Assembly (NCBI RefSeq): GCF_900176505.1
Contig: NZ_FWYB01000025.1
Location: 1-39,226, forward strand
From: Pedobacter nyackensis
Lineage (GTDB): Bacteria > Bacteroidota > Bacteroidia > Sphingobacteriales > Sphingobacteriaceae
Length of the DNA: 39,226 nt
Direction of reading: 5' to 3'
A model generated the notes under the pieces. It worked only from the letters and a program-made list of their open reading frames with translations, was not told the origin of the DNA and ran no database searches. The position numbers were made by a program, and so were the translations under genes. Below are positions 15,933-24,702 of the stretch, piece after piece. How positions within the stretch are numbered: position 1 is the first letter of the stretch; every line of letters starts with the position of its first letter.

Positions 15933-18386
15933 TTACTCATAAAAATATACCCGCTTCACCCTTTGAGAGACGTTAGTTAATATCTCATAAGGAATAGTCC
16001 CAATCTGCTTCGCCAATGTAGAAATGGTCAGCTTATCGTTAAATACAATCACCTCGTCACCGGTCTTTACATTAAGTCCCGTTACGTCCAGCATACACAT
16101 ATCCATACAAATTACCCCTACCGTTGGCACCAGTTTCCCCTTGATCAGCATTTTACCTATTCCATTACCAAAAGCACGATTATAACCATCAGCATAACCA
16201 ATTTTTACGGTTGCTATTGTCCCACCTTCCGGTAACAAGCCCTTACGCCCATAACCTACTGTTTCATTGGCTTTAATTTCTTTAACCTGGGTAATAGTCG
16301 TTTTTAATACGGCAACTGTCTGCAAGCCTTTATTATTATGCAATCCGGCATCAAAGCCATACAAACCAATACCGATCCTCACCATATCCAATTGCGCATC
16401 CGGATGACGGGAGATCCCTGAAGTATTAGAGATATGCCTGATAAATTCATAACCCAGCCCTTTACTAAGCAAATCAGTAGCCGTTTTAAGCTGTGCTATC
16501 TGCTGTTTGGTAAAGGCATCATGCATCCCTTCTTCACTTCCCACCAGATGTGAAAAAACTGAAACTACTTTTAACTTATTAGTTTCATTGAGGAGTCTTA
16601 GTAATTCTGGCAAATCAGGTTCTTCAAAACCCAAACGGTGCATTCCTGTGTCAATTTTTAAATGCACAGGATAATTTTCATCCTGAACAAAGCTGATAAA
16701 ACGTTGTAAGATATCAAGGTTATACAATTCAGGTTCCAGCTTATACCTGACAATCGCATCAAAAGCAGAAGGTTCGGGACTCATAACCATGATTGGCATT
16801 TTTATCCCTCCTTTCCTTAATGCAATTCCTTCATCAGTATAAGCTACTGCCAGGTAATCTACCTTATGATACTGCAATAAATTAGCTATTTCAAAGCTAC
16901 CGCTACCGTAGGAGAAAGCCTTAACCATCGCCATCACCTTAACACCCGGTTTTAACTTACTACGATAAAATTGTAAGTTACCTGCCAGGGCATTCAAATC
17001 TATTTCCATAACCGTATCATGCACCTTTTGTGCAATCAATTTACTGATCCGTTCAAATTCAAACTTTCTGGCTCCTTTCACCAAAATAGTTTCATTACTA
17101 AAGTGCAGGGCAGGAAAATTTTCAACAAAACCCTGTGTACTTTCAAAGAAAGTGGACTCCATCTCAAACAAATCAGCCGATGCGGTGATATGCGGACCAA
17201 TACCGATTAACCTATCTACATTCTTTTGTTTTAACAGCGCTGCAATTTCTACATACAGCACCTCATCACTTTTACCGGTTTCAGGAAGATCTGATAAGAT
17301 CAGGGTTCTTTTAGCATGTTGATTCTGGAGGTTCAGAAAATCCAGCGCGATAGCCAGCGATGAGATATCTGCACTATAAGAATCATCAATCAATGAACAT
17401 TGGTTAATGCCGTTCTTCAATTCAAGGCGCATACTTACCCTGGTTAACTTTGCCAGGCGCTCATCTGCTTCTTCAGGGGTATAACCAAGGGCCAATAAGG
17501 TGGCCCAGCAAGTGATACCATTTTCAACAGAAGCTTTATCAACAAATGGAATCAGACATTCTATTTCTGCACTTTTATACTTTGCGCGGATATAATTCCT
17601 ACCTTCAATAGGTTCTACCAATACAATCTTAAGATCTGCGTCCTCTTTAAAGCTCCATGAAAACTTCTGCTGTCCAGGTAAGTCACTTTTCCGGATCCCT
17701 TCCGTATATTCAGGTGAATAAATAAACAGGTCAGTAGCTTTAAATAACTTCAGTTTTTCCTGTAGCTTTTCGCTTTGTGAGCTAAAGCCTTCGGCGTGCG
17801 CCTCCCCAATATTTGTAAGGATACCAATAGTAGGTTGTATAATATCAGCAAGGGCATCCATTTCATTTCCTTTGGATATACCGGCCTCAAAAATACCAAG
17901 CGTATGATCAGCTTCAATTTCCCAAACCGAAAGTGGCACTCCTATCTGCGAGTTAAAACTTTTAGGACTTCTTACGATATTAAAATCTGTAGTCAGCAAT
18001 TGATACAGCCATTCCTTAACAATAGTTTTACCATTGCTGCCTGTTATCCCCAATACCTTCAAATCATATTGTGAACGGTTATATTTTGCGAGGCTTTGCA
18101 ATGCAAGCAACGCATCCTTAACCAGCAGGATATTTGCATCAGGAAACAAATCAATATATTTCTCGTCAGTGATGACAAAGTTCCGGATACCATTGGCATA
18201 AGCATCCTTTAAGTACCGATGCCCATCTCTTTTAGCACTCAATGCAAAAAACAATGACCCTTCAGGATCTATTACCGTTCTGCTATCAATTACCAGCTTC
18301 CTGATGATTGCGTCGTTCATTTTATGAACAGATACAACATTCAGAATTTCTAAGATATGGTTGATGGTATAAGGAGAATTACTCAT
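15933..18386 (-). CDS. bifunctional MurF / alanine racemase
   Basis: This is a fusion of two peptidoglycan precursor enzymes. Residues about 1-457 are MurF, which adds D-Ala-D-Ala to UDP-MurNAc-tripeptide; the Mur-ligase ATP loop is GITGSNGKT (113-121). Residues about 458-817 are a PLP alanine racemase making D-Ala; the PLP lysine is K489 in MVKAFSYGSG (usual form KAxAYGHG), the catalytic tyrosine lies in ETVGYGRKG, and GVICMDM matches the GxxxMD motif. The fusion is common in Bacteroidota. The start at 18386 is 5 bp from a consensus -7 box, implying a leaderless message. In the MurF half the usual metal-ligand lysine region (LVKGAR) is present. Confidence 0.95.
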   Translation of the reverse strand: MSNSPYTINHILEILNVVSVHKMNDAIIRKLVIDSRTVIDPEGSLFFALSAKRDGHRYLKDAYANGIRNFVITDEKYIDLFPDANILLVKDALLALQSLAKYNRSQYDLKVLGITGSNGKTIVKEWLYQLLTTDFNIVRSPKSFNSQIGVPLSVWEIEADHTLGIFEAGISKGNEMDALADIIQPTIGILTNIGEAHAEGFSSQSEKLQEKLKLFKATDLFIYSPEYTEGIRKSDLPGQQKFSWSFKEDADLKIVLVEPIEGRNYIRAKYKSAEIECLIPFVDKASVENGITCWATLLALGYTPEEADERLAKLTRVSMRLELKNGINQCSLIDDSYSADISSLAIALDFLNLQNQHAKRTLILSDLPETGKSDEVLYVEIAALLKQKNVDRLIGIGPHITASADLFEMESTFFESTQGFVENFPALHFSNETILVKGARKFEFERISKLIAQKVHDTVMEIDLNALAGNLQFYRSKLKPGVKVMAMVKAFSYGSGSFEIANLLQYHKVDYLAVAYTDEGIALRKGGIKMPIMVMSPEPSAFDAIVRYKLEPELYNLDILQRFISFVQDENYPVHLKIDTGMHRLGFEEPDLPELLRLLNETNKLKVVSVFSHLVGSEEGMHDAFTKQQIAQLKTATDLLSKGLGYEFIRHISNTSGISRHPDAQLDMVRIGIGLYGFDAGLHNNKGLQTVAVLKTTITQVKEIKANETVGYGRKGLLPEGGTIATVKIGYADGYNRAFGNGIGKMLIKGKLVPTVGVICMDMCMLDVTGLNVKTGDEVIVFNDKLTISTLAKQIGTIPYEILTNVSQRVKRVYFYE

Positions 18387-18390
18387 CTGA

Positions 18391-18422
18391 CAAAATTAAG
18401 CTTATAGCCCCAATCCGTTAAA
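18391..18422 (-). promoter_or_regulatory. murF-alr promoter
   Basis: The -7 box TAATTTTG (18391-18398) matches TAnnTTTG exactly. The -33 box TTTA (18419-18422) is one base off TTTG, and the spacer is 20 bp. The -7 box ends 5 bp before the ATG, so transcription likely starts at or next to the start codon. Confidence 0.65.
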
Positions 18423-18529
18423 CATTTTATATTTTTTTATGAGTAAATGATACTGAATAAAATGAATAGCTAAAATTTTAGGTGATTTAAAAACAATTAC
18501 TCAATTTTACATGTAGAGAGAGCGTTAGG

Positions 18530-18562
18530 GTGTCCCGGTTTAATTACTGGGGCACTTTTTTT
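18530..18562 (+). terminator. plus-strand intrinsic terminator with no visible plus-strand gene
   Basis: A 10-bp stem GTGTCCCGGT / ACTGGGGCAC (two wobbles) has loop TTAATT and is followed by seven T. The adjacent genes (murF-alr and rrf2) are both on the minus strand, and on that strand the hairpin lacks a T-run. It may end a small plus-strand RNA from 18400-18530. No ORF or clear promoter is visible there. Confidence 0.6.
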
Positions 18563-18578
18563 GTAGGTTACTATCCGT

Positions 18579-19043
18579 TTACAAAGCATGCGGCTGCAAA
18601 ATAGATTCCAGCAAAGCACTGGATTCCTGCTCCGGGCTCAGCAGATCCTGTAAAGTAACTTTATCCAACAGCTGATCCACAGTAAACTGAATCATTTGCC
18701 ACAAAGAGCGTATAGAGCAATCGATAGAATTTGTGCATAACCTGAGTGTTCCAGGATATTCCTCACAGAATTTCTTGCTAAAAAGCGCGCCCCCCAATAC
18801 CTTCATCACCTGGTTAATATTTACCTGATCTGCAGGCTGAGCCAACACATAACCTCCTTTATAACCTGGGGTACTGTTGATATAGCCCGCCATGCGCAGT
18901 GTACGCGTTAATTTCCCTACATAGGCTGCCGACAACCCTTCCGATTCGCTAATAGCAGGAATACTGATTCCCTCCTTTTGATCGTGCCTCGCAATACGAA
19001 GTAAAATCCTTAGTCCGTACTCCTCTTGTGCAGTAATCTTCAT
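18579..19043 (-). CDS. Rrf2 family transcriptional regulator
   Basis: This winged-helix regulator has 154 aa. The N-terminal KITAQEEYGLRILLRIA and the recognition region SAAYVGKLTRTLRMAGYINSTPGYKGGY are typical of Rrf2 proteins. Three cysteines (C93, C103, C109 in FCEEYPGTLRLCTNSIDC) could bind an Fe-S cluster as in IscR/SufR-type sensors, though the first spacing (10 residues) is wider than in IscR. It is the last gene of the SUF operon, so it probably senses Fe-S status and feeds back on the promoter at 24628-24669. Confidence 0.93.
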   Translation of the reverse strand: MKITAQEEYGLRILLRIARHDQKEGISIPAISESEGLSAAYVGKLTRTLRMAGYINSTPGYKGGYVLAQPADQVNINQVMKVLGGALFSKKFCEEYPGTLRLCTNSIDCSIRSLWQMIQFTVDQLLDKVTLQDLLSPEQESSALLESILQPHAL

Positions 19044-19058
19044 CTCCTTTATCTTAAT

Positions 19059-19373
19059 TTACATCATTCCCAATTCAAACCGCGCAGTTTCCGACATCAT
19101 ATCCCTGTTCCATGGCGGTTCCCAGGTTACGATAACGGAAACCTCATTAACCCCTTCAATTGCTTTTACTTTCTGCTCCACCTCTTGCGGAATAATTTGT
19201 GCTGCAGGGCAACCAGGTGCTGTAAGCGTCATCACGATCTGCACGTTATTAAAGGGGGGCATGACCTCAGTTTCGTAGATCAATCCCAGCTCATATATGC
19301 TGACCGGTATTTCAGGATCATATATGGTTTGCAAACAATCAATAACTTTCTGCTTTAATTCTTCCTTATCCAT
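19059..19373 (-). CDS. DUF59/MIP18-family Fe-S assembly protein (SufT-like)
   Basis: This 104-aa protein has the MIP18 (DUF59) domain: IYDPEIPVSIYELGLIY, then LTAPGCPAAQ with the conserved C55, and VTWEPPWNRDMMSE. Relatives (SufT, PaaD, eukaryotic Cia2) help mature or transfer Fe-S clusters. It overlaps the end of sufE by 8 bp and precedes rrf2 by 15 bp, within the SUF operon. Confidence 0.93.
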   Translation of the reverse strand: MDKEELKQKVIDCLQTIYDPEIPVSIYELGLIYETEVMPPFNNVQIVMTLTAPGCPAAQIIPQEVEQKVKAIEGVNEVSVIVTWEPPWNRDMMSETARFELGMM

Positions 19374-19818
19374 GATCTGCTTTTTTATTATCTTTCATCA
19401 TTTTATAAGCCACCGCATAATTTTTCATCTGTTTAATCATCGACAGTAAACCATTCGACCGCGTTTGGGCCAAATGCGTCATCATCCCTATTTCAGCTAT
19501 AAAATTCATTTTAGCAGCCAAAATTTCTTCAGGCGTCTGTCCTGATAATACTTCAATCAGCATACTGATCAATCCCTTCACAATCACGGCATCGCTGTCG
19601 GCCTTAAAAACGACTACACCATCCTCAAATGAAGCGGCAAGCCAAACGGTCGACTGGCACCCTTTAATCTTATTCTCGTCTATTTTATGCTCATCTTCAA
19701 GTACCGCTAACTTTTTACCCAGCTCAATGATATATTCATACTTATCTTCCCAGCTATCAAACAGGGCGAAATCCTCAACAATCTCTTTTTCGATCTCAGC
19801 AATTGACTTTACATTCAT
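19366..19818 (-). CDS. sufE: SufE family sulfur acceptor
   Basis: It accepts persulfide sulfur from SufS and passes it to SufBCD. The 150 aa include the acceptor cysteine C54 in KIKGCQSTVWL and the downstream GLISMLIEVLSGQTPEEIL stretch. Its start codon overlaps the sufS stop by one base, and its end overlaps the DUF59 gene, which points to tight coupling. Confidence 0.95.
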   Translation of the reverse strand: MNVKSIAEIEKEIVEDFALFDSWEDKYEYIIELGKKLAVLEDEHKIDENKIKGCQSTVWLAASFEDGVVVFKADSDAVIVKGLISMLIEVLSGQTPEEILAAKMNFIAEIGMMTHLAQTRSNGLLSMIKQMKNYAVAYKMMKDNKKADHG

Positions 19819-21032
19819 TACGTTAACATTTTTATAGCCTTGTGTAAACCTGCGATCAGCACATCTATCTCTTCCTTTTGATTATAAACCGCGAAGGATG
19901 CCCTTATCGTACCAGGAATGCCAAAACGCTTCATTAAAGGTTGTGTACAATGGTGCCCTGTCCTTACAGCGATACCCATATTATCCAGCAACACACCCAT
20001 ATCCTGAGGATGAACCCCATCAATCACAAAAGAAACCAGACTGACCTTATTTCCGGCCTGCCCGATAATTGTAAGTCCGGGGATGGCCTGCAGCTGCGCA
20101 GTTGCATAGGCAAGCAATTCTGCTTCATGCTTTCTGATTGACTCTTTTCCGGTATCCTTAATAAAATCCAATGCCGTTTTTAAGGCAATGGTATCAGCAA
20201 TATTGGGTGTGCCCGCCTCATATTTATAAGGCAAATCATTATAAGTTGTCTTTTCAAAAGTCACCTCTCTGATCATTTCTCCCCCGCCCTGAAAAACAGG
20301 CATATTTTCGAGCAACTCTTTCTTACCATATAAGGCACCTATACCTGTTGGTCCGTATACTTTATGGCCGGAAAAGGCAAAAAAATCACAATCCATATCC
20401 TGGACATCTATATCCAGGTGGACTGCAGACTGTGCACCATCTACCAACACTTTAGCACCTACCTCATGTGCAGCCCCTATCATCTCCTTAACGGGATTTA
20501 CTGTTCCCAGCGAGTTCGACACCTGCACAATGGATACCAGTTTAGTCTTACTGCTTAATAAGCTTTTATAAGCATCCATATCCAGTTCTCCGTTATCCTT
20601 AACAGGGATAACTTTTAAAATCGCATTTTTCTCTTCGCAGACTATTTGCCAGGGCACAATATTGGAATGATGTTCCATGCCCGATATGATAATTTCATCA
20701 CCGGCAGCAATATTTTGCCTACCCCAGGTATACGCTACCAGGTTAATTCCCTCTGTGGTTCCTCTGGTAAAAATAATCTCCTCTACCTCCGCAGCACCTA
20801 TAAACTCCTGCACAGCGAACCGCGCAGCTTCATAGGCATGGGTAGCTTCCTCTGCAAGGGTATGAATTCCCCTATGGATATTGGCATTATAATGCGCATA
20901 ATAATGGCTTAATGCATCAATTACACTTTGAGGCTTTTGCGAAGTAGCAGCGTTATCAAAGTAAACCAGTGGCTTACCTTTTACCGTTCTACCCAATATC
21001 GGGAACTGCTGTCTTATATCTGTGACTACCAT
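19818..21032 (-). CDS. sufS: cysteine desulfurase SufS
   Basis: This PLP enzyme removes sulfur from cysteine for Fe-S assembly. It has 404 aa. The PLP lysine is K224 (FSGHKVYGPTG) and the catalytic cysteine is C362 (VRTGHHCTQPLMKRFG), in the short-loop group II (SufS/CsdA) context. YFDNAATSQKP near the N-terminus is characteristic. It lies 2 bp downstream of sufD. Confidence 0.97.
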   Translation of the reverse strand: MVVTDIRQQFPILGRTVKGKPLVYFDNAATSQKPQSVIDALSHYYAHYNANIHRGIHTLAEEATHAYEAARFAVQEFIGAAEVEEIIFTRGTTEGINLVAYTWGRQNIAAGDEIIISGMEHHSNIVPWQIVCEEKNAILKVIPVKDNGELDMDAYKSLLSSKTKLVSIVQVSNSLGTVNPVKEMIGAAHEVGAKVLVDGAQSAVHLDIDVQDMDCDFFAFSGHKVYGPTGIGALYGKKELLENMPVFQGGGEMIREVTFEKTTYNDLPYKYEAGTPNIADTIALKTALDFIKDTGKESIRKHEAELLAYATAQLQAIPGLTIIGQAGNKVSLVSFVIDGVHPQDMGVLLDNMGIAVRTGHHCTQPLMKRFGIPGTIRASFAVYNQKEEIDVLIAGLHKAIKMLT

Positions 21033-21034
21033 TT

Positions 21035-22333
21035 TCAGACAATTGATAAGTGTTCGTAAATCAGTTTCTCTACATAAGCCCTTATAGCCATAGGCTTGAT
21101 ATGAGCCAGTACATCGGCCGAATAAGCCTGTAAAAGCAATACTTCAGCTTTTTCTTTAGGTATCCCTCTTGCTCTTAAATAAAACAGCGCCTCTTCATCA
21201 AGCTGCCCCACCGTACAACCATGCGAACACTTCACATCATCAGCAAAAATCTCCAGCTGTGGTTTGGTGTTTATTGTGGCATTGTCGGAGAGCAGGATAT
21301 TCTTGTTAGACTGAAAGGAATTCGTTTTCTGCGCATCAGGCTGCACCATAATTCTTCCATTAAACACAGCTGTAGATGAATCATCTGCAATCCCCTTATA
21401 CAATTGATTGCTAAAACACTCTGGCTTTCTATTGTCTATCAAAGTGTGGTTATCGGCATGAGTTTTACCCCTTAGCAGGTAAAGTCCATATAAATGCGCT
21501 TCATTGCCGGTAGCATCGAGTATCAGATTCATGTTATTGCGCACGATACCACCATTTAGCGTTATGGCTACCGTATGCACATAACTACGTCCGACCTGCC
21601 TAATATGGGTAGTACTAACCTGACTGGCATTAGCCGTATCGTTCTGTATCTTATAATATTCTACAATAGCATTTTGTTCAACTACGATTTCCAAAACCTC
21701 ATTGCAAAAACTATCTGAACTGCCTAAGGTGACGTAAGTCTCCGTTAATTGAAGTTTGCTGTTTTCATCCACGTAAATCAAGCTACGGGGCTGTGCCAGC
21801 GTATGATGCTGTCTGCTATCCAAAATATGGTAAACATATATCGGATGATGAGGTATCTTCCCTTTAAGGATGTGAATAAAAACACCTTCGGTAATAAAAG
21901 CACCATTCAGTGCATGAATCCCATCTTTTATATACTCCGTACTTTTATTCAGATGTTTACCTACCAGATCCCTGTATTCTCCATTTACCGCATCTTTTAA
22001 AGACAAGACCTTCATCTCCGTATCGGAAGAAAGGATATTGGAAAGTGAAAAGTCAAAGCGTCCATTCACAAATACCAGTTCATTGGCTTTATGATGTCCA
22101 GGCATACGTAAAGCAGCTACATCGGCAGCAGTAATGGTATGACCAATTTGGGCATAGGTCTGGTTAAACAAACTACTAATGCCGGTATATTTCCACTCTT
22201 CTGTGTGAAAAGTAGGCAGACCGGCTTTATTAAACGTATCGAAGCTTTGTTTTCTGATGGCCGCAATGTGCTCATCAGCATCTTCCAGCTGCAACTGCTC
22301 AAACTGCTCCTTAAAATAAGTTAAATCAATCAT
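21035..22333 (-). CDS. sufD: Fe-S cluster assembly protein SufD
   Basis: This is a scaffold subunit pairing with SufB in SufBC2D. It has 432 aa with a beta-helix core. Family features near the C-terminus are NTKPQLEIFADDVKCSHGCTVGQLDEEALFYLRARGI and an earlier HTEEWKYT segment. The CSHGCTVG motif includes the histidine region expected at the SufB-SufD interface. It is less conserved than SufB, as usual. It lies between sufC and sufS with short gaps. Confidence 0.95.
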   Translation of the reverse strand: MIDLTYFKEQFEQLQLEDADEHIAAIRKQSFDTFNKAGLPTFHTEEWKYTGISSLFNQTYAQIGHTITAADVAALRMPGHHKANELVFVNGRFDFSLSNILSSDTEMKVLSLKDAVNGEYRDLVGKHLNKSTEYIKDGIHALNGAFITEGVFIHILKGKIPHHPIYVYHILDSRQHHTLAQPRSLIYVDENSKLQLTETYVTLGSSDSFCNEVLEIVVEQNAIVEYYKIQNDTANASQVSTTHIRQVGRSYVHTVAITLNGGIVRNNMNLILDATGNEAHLYGLYLLRGKTHADNHTLIDNRKPECFSNQLYKGIADDSSTAVFNGRIMVQPDAQKTNSFQSNKNILLSDNATINTKPQLEIFADDVKCSHGCTVGQLDEEALFYLRARGIPKEKAEVLLLQAYSADVLAHIKPMAIRAYVEKLIYEHLSIV

Positions 22334-22356
22334 CTCACATTGTTTTAATAAACCTG

Positions 22357-23124
22357 CTATTCGGCAGTTAAATCAACTTCATCTGTAATAAAATCATAGC
22401 CCTTTTCTTCCAGCTCCAATGCCAGTTCTTTGGTGCCTGATTTTACAATCCGGCCATTGTACAACACATGTACAAAATCAGGCTGGATGTATTCAAGTAG
22501 GCGTTGATAATGGGTAATTACCAGTACTGCACGTTCCGGGTTATGCAGCTTATTGATACCATTGGCTACAATACGCAAGGCATCAATATCCAGCCCTGAG
22601 TCGGTCTCATCCAATATTGCCAGTTTAGGCTCAAGCATGGCCATCTGAAAAATCTCATTACGCTTCTTTTCACCACCCGAAAATCCTTCATTAATCGACC
22701 GGCTTAACAGCGACTGATCGATCTCTACCAGTGCCATTTTCTCTTTCATAATTTTCAGGAAGGAAACTGAATCAAGCGGTTCCAAACCATGATATTTACG
22801 CTTCTCGTTTACCGCAGCTTTAATAAAGTTTGTGGTACTTACCCCTGGTATTTCCACAGGATATTGAAAAGCAAGAAAAAGTCCTTCACGGGCTCTGTCT
22901 TCGGGCGACAACTCCAACAGGTTTTTGTTTAAAAAACTAACCTCCCCTTCAGTAACTTCATACTCCTCTCTCCCTGCCAAAACCGATGCCAGCGTGCTTT
23001 TACCGGAACCGTTAGGCCCCATAATGGCATGTACCTCCCCTGGTTTGATCTCAAGGTTAATTCCTTTTAATATCTCTTTACCCTCTACGTTTGCGTGAAT
23101 ATTTTTGATGGATAACATATACAT
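22357..23124 (-). CDS. sufC: Fe-S cluster assembly ATPase SufC
   Basis: This ABC-type ATPase drives the SufBCD scaffold. It has 255 aa: Walker A GPNGSGKST, signature FSGGEKKRNEIFQMA, and Walker B and D-loop LAILDETDSGLDIDAL. The start could be ATG at 23124 or at 23118 (MLSIKNI), which fits the family N-terminus better; either gives a complete protein. It lies 25 bp after sufB. Confidence 0.97.
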   Translation of the reverse strand: MYMLSIKNIHANVEGKEILKGINLEIKPGEVHAIMGPNGSGKSTLASVLAGREEYEVTEGEVSFLNKNLLELSPEDRAREGLFLAFQYPVEIPGVSTTNFIKAAVNEKRKYHGLEPLDSVSFLKIMKEKMALVEIDQSLLSRSINEGFSGGEKKRNEIFQMAMLEPKLAILDETDSGLDIDALRIVANGINKLHNPERAVLVITHYQRLLEYIQPDFVHVLYNGRIVKSGTKELALELEEKGYDFITDEVDLTAE

Positions 23125-23149
23125 ATATTTTGTTTAAGCGAGCGCTTGT

Positions 23150-24595
23150 TTAACCTACACTACCTTCCATACTGATGGCTAATAGTTTCTGTGCTTCTAT
23201 GGCAAATTCCATAGGCAGCTGATTCATTACTTCTTTAGCAAAGCCGTTTACAATAAGTGCAACTGCCTCTTCAGGATCTATACCCCTTTGTCGACAATAG
23301 AAAAGCTGATCTTCTCCAATTTTAGAAGTTGTTGCCTCGTGCTCCACTATAGCGGTTTTGTTTTTCACCTCTATATATGGGAAAGTATGCGCCCCGCATT
23401 TATCACCCAGCAATAAAGAATCACATTGCGAATAATTGCGGGCGTTGGTAGCATGCTTACTTGCTCTTACCAATCCACGGTAGCTGTTTTGACTGAAACC
23501 GGCCGAAATACCCTTAGCTACGATCCTGCTCCTCGTATTTTTACCCAGGTGGATCATTTTTGTACCTGTATCAGCCTGCTGATGGTTGTTGGTAAAAGCG
23601 ACCGAATAAAACTCGCCAATCGTATGATCCCCTTTTAAAATCACACTCGGATACTTCCAGGTGATGGCCGAGCCGGTCTCTACCTGTGTCCAGGAAATCT
23701 TTGAATAATCGCCTTTACATATCCCCCTTTTGGTTACAAAGTTGTAAATCCCTCCCTTGCCTTCCTTATCACCGGGATACCAGTTCTGCACTGTAGAATA
23801 TTTAATTTCGGCCTTCTCCATGGCCAAAAGTTCAACGACTGCTGCATGCAACTGATTTTCATCACGCATTGGCGCAGTACAGCCTTCCAGATAGCTTACA
23901 TAACTTTCATCTTCGGCCACAATTAAAGTGCGTTCAAACTGACCCGCATTCTCTGTATTGATGCGGAAATAGGTAGATAGTTCCATCGGGCATCGTACCC
24001 CTTTAGGAATAAAGCAAAAAGATCCGTCAGTAAACACTGCTGAGTTTAAGGCAGCAAAATAATTATCTGTCATGGGTACTACCGATCCCATGTATTTTTT
24101 CACCAATTCAGGGTGTTGCTGTATAGCTTCACTAATGGAACAAAATATTACACCAATTTCCGACAGCTGCTCTTTAAAGGAAGTAGCAATAGAAACGCTA
24201 TCCATCACCACATCTACGGCTACGCCGGTTAATCGTTTTTGCTCAACCAACGAAATACCCAATTTCTCAAAAGTACTCAGTAATTCAGGATCTACTTCAT
24301 CCAGACTATTCAACTGCTTTTTCGGTTTGGGGGCTGCGTAATAAATGATATCCTGATAATCAATTACAGGATACTTTATATTCGCCCAGGTAGGCTCTTC
24401 CAATGTCAGCCAATAAGCATAAGCTTTAAGCCGCCATTCGAGCATCCATTCCGGTTCGTTTTTTTTATGAGAAATCAGTCGGATGACATCCTCGTTAAGT
24501 CCTTTTGGAATAACATCTGTATCTATATCTGTCACAAAACCATATTTGTAATCGTTTAATACGGCTTGCTCCAGGGAGTCTTGTTTATCTTTCAT
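23150..24595 (-). CDS. sufB: Fe-S cluster assembly protein SufB
   Basis: This is the main scaffold of the SUF pathway. It has 481 aa. Typical blocks are EPEWMLEWRLKAY, FCFIPKGVRCPMELSTYFRIN, EGCTAPMRDENQLHAAVVEL, and the C-terminal CDSLLLGDKCGAHTFPYIEVKN with the HEATTSKIGEDQLFYC motif. It is the first gene of the operon sufB-C-D-S-E-DUF59-rrf2, 33 bp downstream of a consensus promoter. Confidence 0.98.
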   Translation of the reverse strand: MKDKQDSLEQAVLNDYKYGFVTDIDTDVIPKGLNEDVIRLISHKKNEPEWMLEWRLKAYAYWLTLEEPTWANIKYPVIDYQDIIYYAAPKPKKQLNSLDEVDPELLSTFEKLGISLVEQKRLTGVAVDVVMDSVSIATSFKEQLSEIGVIFCSISEAIQQHPELVKKYMGSVVPMTDNYFAALNSAVFTDGSFCFIPKGVRCPMELSTYFRINTENAGQFERTLIVAEDESYVSYLEGCTAPMRDENQLHAAVVELLAMEKAEIKYSTVQNWYPGDKEGKGGIYNFVTKRGICKGDYSKISWTQVETGSAITWKYPSVILKGDHTIGEFYSVAFTNNHQQADTGTKMIHLGKNTRSRIVAKGISAGFSQNSYRGLVRASKHATNARNYSQCDSLLLGDKCGAHTFPYIEVKNKTAIVEHEATTSKIGEDQLFYCRQRGIDPEEAVALIVNGFAKEVMNQLPMEFAIEAQKLLAISMEGSVG

Positions 24596-24627
24596 GCTCT
24601 TTATTTATTGAAACATTAGACATTACT

Positions 24628-24669
24628 CAAATATACCCCCTTTCGCTTATTTATACAAAAGAGTATAAA
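24628..24669 (-). promoter_or_regulatory. SUF operon promoter with overlapping inverted repeat
   Basis: The -7 box TATATTTG (24628-24635) and the -33 box TTTG (24656-24659) are both perfect matches and are 20 bp apart. An inverted repeat, TTTATAC-N6-GTATAAA (arms 24650-24656 and 24663-24669), overlaps the -33 box, a good place for a repressor. The Rrf2 protein encoded at the end of the operon is the obvious candidate binder. Confidence 0.75.
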
Positions 24670-24702
24670 CAGAGAAATGTAAGATTTGTTATTGCTTTAA
24701 AG

